Of a stretch of DNA of 6,248 bases, positions 1 through 5,959 are shown in pieces. The stretch is taken from the NCBI GenBank assembly GCA_004299215.1, contig SCTD01000557.1, forward strand, positions 1 to 6,248. Reading direction: 5' to 3'. The number at the start of each line of letters is the position of its first letter. Position 1 is the stretch's first letter. Under the pieces are notes generated by a model. The model saw only the letters and a program-made list of their open reading frames with translations, was not told where the DNA came from and ran no database searches. Origin of the DNA: Frankiales bacterium. Its GTDB lineage: Bacteria; Actinomycetota; Actinomycetes; Mycobacteriales; SCTD01. The position numbers were made by a program, and so were the translations under genes.

Positions 1-471
1 GCCCCCCGGCCTGCCCGGTCCGGGGGGCTGCACGCTGCTGCCCGGCGCGGCGTCCAGGGCGAGCTGCAGGGCGTGCGCCAGGTCGCGGCTCACGTCACCG
101 GAGCGCGACTGCACCTGCAGGCCCAGGAAGACCCGGCCGTCGGCGCGGACCATGGCCGGCCAGGCGAGCGGCAGGACGGTCGACAGGGTGATCTCGCGGG
201 ACGGGTCGTCCCGCAACCGCAGCGGCGCGGTCGCGGCCGGGACGACCTCCCGCAGCGCGACCCAGTCGGTCTCGTCCACGCGCCCCGCGAACGGCCGCGC
301 GACCAGCCGCCGGTCGTCGCCGGATCCCTTGCCGTGACAGGCCTTGTAGCGCTTGCCGCTCCCGCACGGGCACGGCTCGCGCGCGCCCACGACCGGGACG
401 GGCGCGTTCGGGTCGGCGGCCGGTGAGGGCGCGCCGGTGGGTCGCGCGGGCGGGCGGCGTCGGCTGCTGAT
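1..471 (-). CDS. DUF5926 family SEC-C motif protein, 3' end beyond window
   Basis: Partial gene; 157 codons are visible before the left edge. Numbered from the proposed start, a short basic leader (SSRRRPPARP) and a Pro/Ala-rich stretch precede a SEC-C zinc-binding motif at residues 34-48 (CPCGSGKRYKACHGK; likely ligands C34, C36, C45, H46). Next come the blocks VARPFAG, DWVALREVVPAATAPL, TLSTVLPLAWPAMVR and GDVSRDLAHALQLAL, the arrangement I know from actinobacterial DUF5926 proteins, often mislabelled as SecA-like because of the shared zinc motif. The molecular role of the family is not established. Between the left edge and the divergent gene this frame has no ATG or TTG; the only conventional start is GTG at 390-388, which has no Shine-Dalgarno sequence and would remove the leader. 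An ATC at 471-469 lies 6 nt after a good GAGGAG, so I prefer it. The family assignment is firm; the start is not. Confidence 0.85.
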   Translation of the reverse strand, partial: MSSRRRPPARPTGAPSPAADPNAPVPVVGAREPCPCGSGKRYKACHGKGSGDDRRLVARPFAGRVDETDWVALREVVPAATAPLRLRDDPSREITLSTVLPLAWPAMVRADGRVFLGLQVQSRSGDVSRDLAHALQLALDAAPGSSVQPPGPGRPGG

Positions 472-477
472 CGCGGG

Positions 478-483
478 CTCCTC
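478..483 (-). promoter_or_regulatory. Shine-Dalgarno GAGGAG for the DUF5926 gene
   Basis: On the minus strand GAGGAG (483 to 478) is followed by a 6-nt spacer and then ATC at 471-469, in frame with the SEC-C protein. No ATG, GTG or TTG lies at the expected distance in that frame. The site therefore argues for an ATC start rather than the distant GTG at 390. A TAGGCT that fits the actinobacterial TAnnnT -10 pattern lies 20 nt further upstream (508 to 503), but I see no convincing -35 box for it. Confidence 0.5.
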
Positions 484-548
484 GGGTGCGGCGGGTCCCG
501 GCAGCCTAGGACGGGCGGGGTGGGCCCGGCTCCCGCAGACTCGACTCC

Positions 549-1487
549 ATGACGGTCGCGGTCGTGGGTGCGGGCATCTCGGGTGCGGCGTGCGCGCGGG
601 CGCTGCAGGAGGCGGGGGTCGGGGTCACGCTGCTCGACCGCGGTCGCGTGCCCGGGGGCCGGCTCGCGTCGCGCCGCATCGACGGGCGCCCGGTCGACCT
701 CGGCGCGTCGTACCTCACCTGCCGTGACGCGCGCTTCTCCGCCGTCGTCGACGACTGGTGCGCGCGCGGGCTCGCCCATCCGTGGACGGACGCCTTCCAC
801 GAGGCGACGCCCGCCGGGCTCGGCGGGCGCAAGACCGGGCCGGTGCGCTTCGGGACGCCGGGCGGGATGCGGTCGCTGGTCGCCGACCTGCTCGCGCCGC
901 TGGAGGTGACGCAGCAGGTGCACGTCTCGTCCGTCGGCCCGGGACCGGTGGTCGACGGGAGGGCGTACGACGCCGTCGTCCTCGCGATGCCCGACCCGCA
1001 GGCGCTGCCGCTGCTGGTGGACCTCCCGCACGAGCGCGCACAGCTGGTCGACCGAGCCTGGGAGCCGGTGCTCGCGCTGGCGGCGCGCTTCCCGGCGCGC
1101 ACGTGGGACCTCGACGGGTGCTTCGTCGCGGGCAGCGACGTCCTCGGCTGGATCGCCGACGACGGCCGGCGGCGCGGGGACGGCGCCCCGGTCCTCGTCG
1201 CGCACTCGACGTCGGCGCTCGCTGCCGGACACCTCGCCGACCCGAGCGCCGCCGGCCCGGAGCTGCTCGACGCGCTGCGATCGCTGCTGGGGATCCCTGT
1301 GGCACCGGAGTGGTCGTTCGTGCAGCGATGGACGTACGCCCGTCCTGTCAACGTGCGCGAGATGCCCTACTGGCTGGGCGATTCCGGGGTGTCGCTGTGC
1401 GGCGACGGGTGGGGGTCCCCGCGCGTGGAGACGGCGTGGCTCTCGGGGCACCTGCTGGGGCAGGCGCTGGCGGCCCGACTCGGCTAG
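549..1487 (+). CDS. Renalase-like FAD/NAD(P)-binding oxidoreductase
   Basis: A 312-residue flavoprotein of the monoamine-oxidase/renalase-like group (COG3380 type), probably cytoplasmic. The N-terminus is a Rossmann dinucleotide-binding motif, GAGISG at residues 7-12, ending with an acidic residue at D30 (VTLLDRG) that would bind the adenosine ribose. Then comes PGGRLASRR (35-43), the family counterpart of the GGRxATR loop of renalases, and DLGASYLT (50-57). Near the C-terminus LCGDGWGSPRVETAWLSG (283-300) matches the second FAD-contacting segment, with GD at 285-286. Length fits the family (about 310-340). No signal peptide is visible. The start is the first ATG, directly before the Rossmann strand; there is no clear Shine-Dalgarno sequence, so a leaderless mRNA is possible. 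The substrate cannot be read from the sequence: renalases oxidise abnormal dihydro-NAD(P) isomers, but bacterial relatives vary. The gene is divergent from the SEC-C gene and convergent with the phosphodiesterase gene. Confidence 0.85.
   Translation: MTVAVVGAGISGAACARALQEAGVGVTLLDRGRVPGGRLASRRIDGRPVDLGASYLTCRDARFSAVVDDWCARGLAHPWTDAFHEATPAGLGGRKTGPVRFGTPGGMRSLVADLLAPLEVTQQVHVSSVGPGPVVDGRAYDAVVLAMPDPQALPLLVDLPHERAQLVDRAWEPVLALAARFPARTWDLDGCFVAGSDVLGWIADDGRRRGDGAPVLVAHSTSALAAGHLADPSAAGPELLDALRSLLGIPVAPEWSFVQRWTYARPVNVREMPYWLGDSGVSLCGDGWGSPRVETAWLSGHLLGQALAARLG
1484..1487. other. CTAG palindrome supplying stop codons to two convergent genes
   Basis: The four bases CTAG read TAG on both strands: 1485-1487 ends the oxidoreductase gene on the plus strand and 1486-1484 ends the phosphodiesterase gene on the minus strand. 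The genes therefore overlap by 3-4 bp tail to tail. There is no room for a conventional terminator between them, so any termination signal must lie inside the opposing coding sequence. Confidence 0.95.
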
Positions 1488-2317
1488 GCGCGGGCGGCGA
1501 TCATCCGGCGCACCCGCGCCGGGTCGTTGCTGATGATGACGTCCACCCCGAGGTCGAGCATCAGCTCGATGTCGGCGGGCTCGTCGACGGTGTAGCAGTG
1601 CACCCAGTTGCCGTGGTCGTGCACGCGCTCGACGTAGCCGGGGTACTTCTTCAGCACCCGCAGCGCGACGCCCGCGCTGCGGACCTGCGCGGGCAGCCGG
1701 CCGTCGCGGTAGCGGACCGGCACGCGCTCCATCAGGAAGACGGTCGGGAGCAGCGGCGCCATCACGTGCACGCGGCGCAGCGAGGTCGCCGCGAAGGACA
1801 TCACCGTCACCGGCGAGACCGAGCGGGAGAGCGGTGCGGCCAGCCCGTAGCGGGACAGCAGCTCGACCAGGCTGCGCTCGACGAGACCGCCGTACCTCGT
1901 CGGGTGCTTGGTCTCGATGTGCAGCTCGACCTGCTTGCCGGACGGAGTACGACGGTCGAGCGCGAGCTGCAGCAGTCGCTCCAGGGTCAGCACCGACCGG
2001 CGCTCCGGGTCCTGGTCGGCCTCCTCCCAGGCAGCCTCCAGCAGCGGGTCGCCCTGCCGCGCCTTCCACGACGCGAAGTCGAGGTCGTTGAGCTCGGCGA
2101 GCTCCAGCGTCGACAGCACGCCGCGCCCGTCGCTGACCCGGTCGATCCGCCGATCGTGCACGCAGACGAGCACCCCGTCGCGGGTCAGCCGCACGTCGCA
2201 CTCGAGCGCGTCGGCGCCCTCCTCGAGCGCCAGCTCGTAGGCGTCGAGGGTGTGCTCGGCCTTGGACGCGGACGAGCCCCGGTGGGCCACGACCTGCACG
2301 GGCCGGAGGAGGGGCAC
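1484..2317 (-). CDS. Glycerophosphodiester phosphodiesterase (GDPD family)
   Basis: A 277-residue GDPD-family TIM-barrel protein, expected to hydrolyse glycerophosphodiesters to glycerol 3-phosphate and an alcohol in phospholipid turnover. Seen directly: VAHRG with H12 and R13; AEHT at 20-23 in place of the usual ENT, keeping the Glu (E21); LECDVRLTRDG at 38-48 with metal ligands E39 and D41; VHD with catalytic H54; HIETKHPT at 133-140 with third metal ligand E135 and K137; and the closing block NWVHCYTVDEP...GVDVIISNDP (237-266), with SNDP where TDRP is common. All expected catalytic residues are present. No signal peptide or membrane helix is visible, so it is likely cytoplasmic. The GTG start at 2317 has a strong GGAAGGA 7 nt away. 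It lies 32 nt downstream of the dehydrogenase gene on the same strand, so co-transcription is likely, though no metabolic link is obvious. The natural substrate is unknown. Confidence 0.92.
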   Translation of the reverse strand: MPLLRPVQVVAHRGSSASKAEHTLDAYELALEEGADALECDVRLTRDGVLVCVHDRRIDRVSDGRGVLSTLELAELNDLDFASWKARQGDPLLEAAWEEADQDPERRSVLTLERLLQLALDRRTPSGKQVELHIETKHPTRYGGLVERSLVELLSRYGLAAPLSRSVSPVTVMSFAATSLRRVHVMAPLLPTVFLMERVPVRYRDGRLPAQVRSAGVALRVLKKYPGYVERVHDHGNWVHCYTVDEPADIELMLDLGVDVIISNDPARVRRMIAARA

Positions 2318-2324
2318 GAGCTGA

Positions 2325-2331
2325 TCCTTCC
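2325..2331 (-). promoter_or_regulatory. Shine-Dalgarno GGAAGGA for the phosphodiesterase gene
   Basis: GGAAGGA (2331 to 2325 on the minus strand) lies 7 nt before the GTG at 2317. This fixes the start there rather than at the two GTG codons a few residues further in. It sits in the 32-nt gap after the dehydrogenase stop codon, as in a co-transcribed pair with independent ribosome entry. Confidence 0.75.
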
Positions 2332-2349
2332 CGCTGCAGCGCCGTGCTG

Positions 2350-3312
2350 TCAGCCGGACAGGCGGCGACGCACCACGGGATCTGCGCCGTTGACGACGTC
2401 GACAGCGGGCTCGCCGTCCAGGACGCGGGTCAGGTTGGCGGTGCTCTGCCCGAGGATGCGGCCCGCCGCCTGCGCGCTCGAGCCGGCCATGTGCGGGCTG
2501 AGCAGCACCCGCGGCGCGGTGCGCAGCGGTGAGTCCGCCGGCAGCGGCTCGACGGAGAAGACGTCGAGAGCGGCCCCGCCGAGGTGCCCGCTCCCCAGCG
2601 CGGCGACCAGCGCCGGCTCGTCGACGACCTCGCCGCGCGCGCCGTTGACGAGCAGCGCCCCGGGCATCATCCGGGTGGCGTCCAGCAGGTTCCGGGTCTG
2701 CTCGCCGAGTGCGATCACCAGGACGACAACGTCACTGGTGGCGACGAGGTCGTCGAGCTCGGCGTACTCCGCGGGTGCGTCGTCGCGCCGGCTGCGCGAC
2801 CAGTAGCGGACGTCGCAGTCGAAGGCGCGGAAGAGCTCAGCCGTACGACGCCCGATCGCGCCCATCCCGACCACGCCGACGCGGCTCCCGGCGAGCTCTC
2901 GGCCGCCCATGCTGGTCTGCTTCCACTCGCCGCGACGGACCGACGCGTCCGCCTCGACCGTGTGCCGGAGCAGTGACAGCGTGGCCGACAGGCACCACTC
3001 CGCGACGCTCGTCGCGTTGGCCCCGGCGCAGTTCGCGACCGGTACGCCCGCCGCAGCGAAGGCGTCGAGGTCGATCCCGTCGGTGCCGACGCTCGGCTGC
3101 TGCACGAAGCAGACCCGCGGTCCGGGCTCGACCAGCCGCAGGCTCGGCGACCAGTCACCGATCACCAGGTCGACCTCGGGCAGCAGGCGGGCGACCTCCT
3201 CCTGGGTGCGCTCCTTCGGCGTGACCAGCTCCATCCGCGGGTCGGGGAACAGCGACTCCAGGATCTCGTGCGGGAGCGGGGGCAGGGCGAGCACGCGCCA
3301 GAGGTCGGTCAC
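2350..3312 (-). CDS. D-2-hydroxyacid dehydrogenase, NAD(P)-binding
   Basis: A 320-residue D-isomer-specific 2-hydroxyacid dehydrogenase, expected to interconvert a 2-oxoacid and a D-2-hydroxyacid with NAD(P)H in the cytoplasm. The outer catalytic domain carries SVGTDGIDLDA at 74-84. The nucleotide-binding domain begins near 140 with VGVVGMGAIG, whose GxGxxG is at 149-154. The catalytic triad is in the usual blocks: R226 in NGARGEVVDEPAL, E255 in ALDVFSVEPLP and H274 in LSPHMAG. After the glycine motif the strand reads VRYWSRSRR (168-176): the usual acidic NAD-selecting residue is replaced by Ser/Arg, which hints at NADPH preference. Length fits the family. I chose GTG at 3312 because GAGAGG lies 8 nt upstream and the protein then begins just before the first domain strand. 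An ATG at 3411 would add 33 Arg/Pro-rich residues running almost to the divergent gene. The exact substrate (glyoxylate, hydroxypyruvate, phosphoglycerate or other) cannot be assigned. Confidence 0.9.
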   Translation of the reverse strand: MTDLWRVLALPPLPHEILESLFPDPRMELVTPKERTQEEVARLLPEVDLVIGDWSPSLRLVEPGPRVCFVQQPSVGTDGIDLDAFAAAGVPVANCAGANATSVAEWCLSATLSLLRHTVEADASVRRGEWKQTSMGGRELAGSRVGVVGMGAIGRRTAELFRAFDCDVRYWSRSRRDDAPAEYAELDDLVATSDVVVLVIALGEQTRNLLDATRMMPGALLVNGARGEVVDEPALVAALGSGHLGGAALDVFSVEPLPADSPLRTAPRVLLSPHMAGSSAQAAGRILGQSTANLTRVLDGEPAVDVVNGADPVVRRRLSG

Positions 3313-3320
3313 GGGTGGAG

Positions 3321-3326
3321 CCTCTC
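3321..3326 (-). promoter_or_regulatory. Shine-Dalgarno GAGAGG for the dehydrogenase gene
   Basis: GAGAGG (3326 to 3321, minus strand) is 8 nt from the GTG at 3312. It supports this start over the upstream ATG at 3411, which has no comparable site. Confidence 0.5.
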
Positions 3327-3372
3327 GCGCGCAGGCCGGCGCCTGTCGTCTGGGGTACGCCAGCCGTCTGAG

Positions 3373-3378
3373 TACGGT
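3373..3378 (+). promoter_or_regulatory. Possible -10 element (TACGGT) for the RibD_C-type gene
   Basis: The divergent intergenic region (3313-3415) contains TACGGT, which fits the TAnnnT -10 pattern of actinobacterial housekeeping promoters. A start about 7 nt downstream would leave roughly 30 nt of leader containing the Shine-Dalgarno sequence at 3403-3408. No recognisable -35 hexamer lies at 16-18 bp, so this is weak. I could not identify a matching promoter for the minus-strand dehydrogenase in the same interval. Confidence 0.25.
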
Positions 3379-3402
3379 CCGGTGAACGCGCGCCGGCAGG
3401 AC

Positions 3403-3408
3403 AGGGAG
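3403..3408 (+). promoter_or_regulatory. Shine-Dalgarno AGGGAG for the RibD_C-type gene
   Basis: AGGGAG is followed by a 7-nt spacer and the ATG at 3416, a good match in sequence and distance that fixes the start of the 189-residue protein. Confidence 0.8.
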
Positions 3409-3415
3409 CAACGAG

Positions 3416-3985
3416 ATGAGACCCCTCCGCTACTCGATCAACGTCACCCTCGACGGCTGCTGCCATCACGAGGCGGGGCTCCCCCCGGACGACGAGTCGA
3501 TGGGCTACTGGACCGCTGCGATGGAGCGGGCCGATGCCCTGCTGTACGGCCGGGTGACCTACGAGATGATGGAGTCGGCGTGGCGGCGGTCGGCCACGGG
3601 CACGTGGCCTGACTGGATGGGTGAGGCGGAGGTCCCGTTCGCCGAGGCCATCGACCGGGCGCACAAGTACGTCGTGTCGGGCACGCTGCGCGGGGTCGAC
3701 TGGAACGCCGAGCTCGTGCAGGGGGACCTGCGGCAGGCGGTCGAGCGGCTGAAGGCGGAGCCGGGCGAGGGCCTGTGGGTGGGTGGCGTGACGCTGCCGC
3801 TGGCACTGGCAGATCTGGGGCTGATCGACGAGTACGAGTTCGTCGTGCACCCGGTCGTCGCCGGGCACGGACCGACGTTGTTGGCGGGTCTGCGCGAGCG
3901 CATCGAGCTCGAGCTCGTGGACCGGCATGCGTTCCGCTCCGGGGCGGTAGCCCTGCGATACCGGCCGGCGCAGGCTGCGACTTGA
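3416..3985 (+). CDS. Dihydrofolate reductase-fold protein (RibD C-terminal domain family)
   Basis: A 189-residue stand-alone RibD_C/DHFR-fold protein of the type often annotated 'dihydrofolate reductase family protein' (YyaP/YwjB-like), probably a cytoplasmic NADPH-dependent reductase. The order of motifs is typical: RYSINVTLDG at 5-14 (first strand and catalytic-site loop), ALLYGRVTYEMM at 41-52 with the GRxTYE block, KYVVSGTL at 84-91, then the cofactor segment LWVGGVTLPLALADLGLIDEY at 120-140 (shown in family members to hold the Gly-Gly NADPH loop), VVHPVVAGHGPTLL at 143-156 and a final beta hairpin with AVALRYRP. Length matches the family (about 180-200). It lacks a deaminase domain, and no other riboflavin genes are nearby, so a role in riboflavin synthesis is unlikely; real substrates of this family are mostly unknown. 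It is divergent from the dehydrogenase gene, and its TGA overlaps the TTG of the small downstream gene (TTGA), suggesting translational coupling. Confidence 0.87.
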   Translation: MRPLRYSINVTLDGCCHHEAGLPPDDESMGYWTAAMERADALLYGRVTYEMMESAWRRSATGTWPDWMGEAEVPFAEAIDRAHKYVVSGTLRGVDWNAELVQGDLRQAVERLKAEPGEGLWVGGVTLPLALADLGLIDEYEFVVHPVVAGHGPTLLAGLRERIELELVDRHAFRSGAVALRYRPAQAAT

Positions 3986-4265
3986 GGGTCAGCATCAGGC
4001 TCGTGAGCGTCGGCGCTGTGGCGATGGCGGCGTGTGGATGCGCGTCCGAGCAGATCAGCAGTGAGCTCGAGTTCGAGGCGGTCGGTGCGTGTGCCGACGC
4101 GATCGAGAAGCGGCTCGGCACGAGCCTCCCGGCCGGATGGCGTGGGCGCCGCACCGGGATCCCGAGACGGCGTCGCCCGACTACACGTGCGTCATCGTTG
4201 CTGACGAGCAGGTGGAAGGGGGCGTCCGCGTCGTGCAGGTCGCCGACGGCACGCCCGGCGGGTGA
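3982..4265 (+). pseudogene. Small putative lipoprotein gene with one-base frameshift
   Basis: From TTG at 3982, overlapping the previous stop as TTGA, the frame reads MRVSIRLVSVGAVAMAACGC: a basic n-region, a hydrophobic core and Cys at 18 and 20. This resembles a lipoprotein signal, though MAAC/ACGC is not an ideal lipobox. It continues ASEQISSELEFEAVGACADA (21-40), IEKRLGTSLPAG, then collapses into Arg-rich low-complexity translation. One frame over, beginning near 4137, comes MAWAPHRDPETASPDYTCVI followed by VADEQVEGGVRVVQVADGTP and TGA at 4263-4265, with strong G/C third positions and a Cys in an extended strand. The two halves look like one protein of about 94 residues that has lost a base between about 4110 and 4150. 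GTG at 4003 is an alternative start but removes the basic n-region. I recognise no family by name; the shape (Cys-containing helix, then YTC strand) recalls small secreted actinobacterial proteins. It could be a true pseudogene or a sequencing error. Confidence 0.55.
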
Positions 4266-4313
4266 ACCTCACAGCACCCATCGCTGCGTGATCCGGCGAG
4301 GCTGGGGGTCAGA

Positions 4314-5954
4314 TCAGAACGGCGGGTTGTCGTCGTCCCAGTCCCACGTCTTCTTGGGGGTAGGCGGGGGTGGCGGCTCGGCTGGTCGAACTCGGTCGCT
4401 GAGTGGGATGTCGGGGTCGTCGTCGGTCTGGAATCTCACCGGCGGTGGCGCGTAAGCCCTTCCCGATCGGGGTGGCGGCTGGGCGTGGAGGTCGACTCTT
4501 GGGGGTGGTGTCCAGGGTCCGGGCCTTCGGTAGGTCTGGTGGAGGGCGCTGTGCCAGGTGACGCTCCCGTCGGGATGGCGGATCAGGATCCAGCCGCCGT
4601 GGGTCTTGGCGTTGTGGCAGCGGCGGCTGACGGGTCCGAGGTTGCGGGCGTTGGTCTTGCCGCCTCTGGCGTAGGGCTCGAGGTGGTCGCGGTCGTAGCG
4701 GCTGGACGAGCAGCCGGGTCCGCAGCAGTGCCGGTCCCGCACGTCGACCAGCCGGGCCAGCCGGGCGGACGGGTCGTGCTGGGGTTCGTCGGCATCGGTG
4801 ACCAGGTCGGGTTTGAGCATTGCGCGGATCTGCTCGCGCCGCTCCGGCTCGGTGGGGGCGGCCGGGGTGGGTGTGTCGTCGAGGGCCAGCGGCCGTCCGC
4901 TGCGGGCATCGACCATGACGCGCCGGTAGGTCTTGGGCCGGACCAGCCGGACCCGCTGGGCGCTGATCGGGCCGTACCGATCGAGGGTGCCGGGTTCCTG
5001 GGACAGGTCCAGGATGGTCGCGACCGGGACGTGGACGTTGAGGATGATCTGCGCGGCGATCTGCTCGGGGGTGAGCGCCCACGGCGGCGGGGTCGGCCCG
5101 TCCAGGCTGCCGGTGTCGAACAGCACCGAGCTGCCGTCACACAGCCGAGTCCGTCCGCCGTCGATGCCGGCCTGGCTGCGCCAGCGGTCGTCGGCGGCCA
5201 TCCCGGCCAGCGCTATCGCGGGCAGCGAGGCGAACAGGTCGGCCCGGCGCTGCTCGGCCGTCCGGCTGATCCCGGCGGCGGTGTCGGCGAGGCGCTCGCG
5301 ACGTTCCAGGTCGTCCATGCACTGTGCCCAGGCGACGCCCTGCTCGGGGGTCAGGACGGCGCCGGCGACCATCAGGCCGTCCTCGGTCGGCCGGGTCCAG
5401 GTCCGTCGCCGGCCGACCTTCTCCGCTTCGGCGGCGTCGGCCTGCTCGGCGGTCTGCTGCTCGCGTTCGATCCGGAGCCGGACCCGCTTGAGCTGCCGGC
5501 GCAGGTCGGTCGGGCACAGCTCGGCACCGGCGGGGAGGACTTCGGCCTCGGTGGCTCGGGCGATCTCCGGGGTGCACGGGTCGAGCTCCTGACGGACGGC
5601 GACTGCCTGATGGCGGAGCAGCCGGCCCTCACCGAGCAGCTCCAGCGTCAGTGGCAGCGCGTCGCGGAACCGTTCTGCCTCACCGATCCAGCGCTCCGCG
5701 GTGAGCTGGCTGATCTGCCAGGACCCGGCGAGCTCCATCGGCAGCTCCCGCGATGCTGACCCACCGGCCTGCTGCGCCCGCCAGGCCATCGTCGCGATCT
5801 CGGTCAGCTGCCGCGCCCAGGACCGCGCGTCGGCGGCCAGGTCGTCAGCGACCGCCTGCAGCGAGTCGACCTGCGCGGACGACTCGGCCGACAGCGGCGG
5901 CCGGACCGGAGCAGCGTCGGGCGACGGCTCCTGGTCGGCACGGTCGAAAGGCAT
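4314..5954 (-). CDS. DUF222 / 13E12-type HNH endonuclease-like protein with SSB-like C-terminal tip
   Basis: A 546-residue protein with the layout of the actinobacterial DUF222 plus HNH ('13E12 repeat') family. A helical N-terminal DUF222-type region covers about residues 25-330 (for example ELAGSWQISQLTAERWIGEA at 74-93, GRLLRHQAVAVRQEL at 110-124, AGAVLTPEQGVAWAQCMDDL at 197-216). The HNH core is at about 408-455: CCGPGC (410-415), RDHLEPY with H424, GGKTNARNLGP with N438, and RRCHNAKTHGGW with H447. Cys replaces the first His of the usual RRHH, but the catalytic D-H, N and H pattern is kept. Residues 475-535 are rich in Pro and Arg and probably disordered, and the protein ends KKTWDWDDDNPPF, like an SSB C-terminal tip. 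The ATG at 5954 follows an in-frame TAG by one codon and lacks a Shine-Dalgarno sequence, fitting a leaderless mRNA. An SOS box covers the promoter. DNA cleavage is inferred from the fold; the biological role of the family is not settled. It ends 48 nt from the converging broken gene. Confidence 0.9.
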   Translation of the reverse strand: MPFDRADQEPSPDAAPVRPPLSAESSAQVDSLQAVADDLAADARSWARQLTEIATMAWRAQQAGGSASRELPMELAGSWQISQLTAERWIGEAERFRDALPLTLELLGEGRLLRHQAVAVRQELDPCTPEIARATEAEVLPAGAELCPTDLRRQLKRVRLRIEREQQTAEQADAAEAEKVGRRRTWTRPTEDGLMVAGAVLTPEQGVAWAQCMDDLERRERLADTAAGISRTAEQRRADLFASLPAIALAGMAADDRWRSQAGIDGGRTRLCDGSSVLFDTGSLDGPTPPPWALTPEQIAAQIILNVHVPVATILDLSQEPGTLDRYGPISAQRVRLVRPKTYRRVMVDARSGRPLALDDTPTPAAPTEPERREQIRAMLKPDLVTDADEPQHDPSARLARLVDVRDRHCCGPGCSSSRYDRDHLEPYARGGKTNARNLGPVSRRCHNAKTHGGWILIRHPDGSVTWHSALHQTYRRPGPWTPPPRVDLHAQPPPRSGRAYAPPPVRFQTDDDPDIPLSDRVRPAEPPPPPTPKKTWDWDDDNPPF

Positions 5955-5959
5955 GCGCT

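Noticed and set aside
90..2201. Very long minus-strand open frame (703 codons) across the first 2.2 kb
   Set aside because: It is Arg/Ala/Pro-rich with no recognisable motifs and lies out of frame with the SEC-C protein, antisense to the oxidoreductase and out of frame with the phosphodiesterase, all of which have clear family motifs. Such open frames are expected in very G+C-rich DNA.
758..2806. Long plus-strand open frame (682 codons)
   Set aside because: Shadow of the oxidoreductase in another frame and antisense of the phosphodiesterase and dehydrogenase; no motifs and low-complexity composition.
3313..3411. N-terminal extension of the dehydrogenase to ATG at 3411
   Set aside because: The added 33 residues are Arg/Pro-rich and unlike the family, and GTG at 3312 has its own Shine-Dalgarno sequence.
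4110..4150. Programmed -1 frameshifting in the small lipoprotein gene
   Set aside because: No slippery heptamer or downstream pseudoknot-like structure is apparent; a simple one-base loss or sequencing error is more economical.
4485..5759. Plus-strand open frame (424 codons) opposite the HNH gene
   Set aside because: Exact antisense of the DUF222-HNH coding sequence, Gly/Val-rich, without family motifs or a ribosome binding site.
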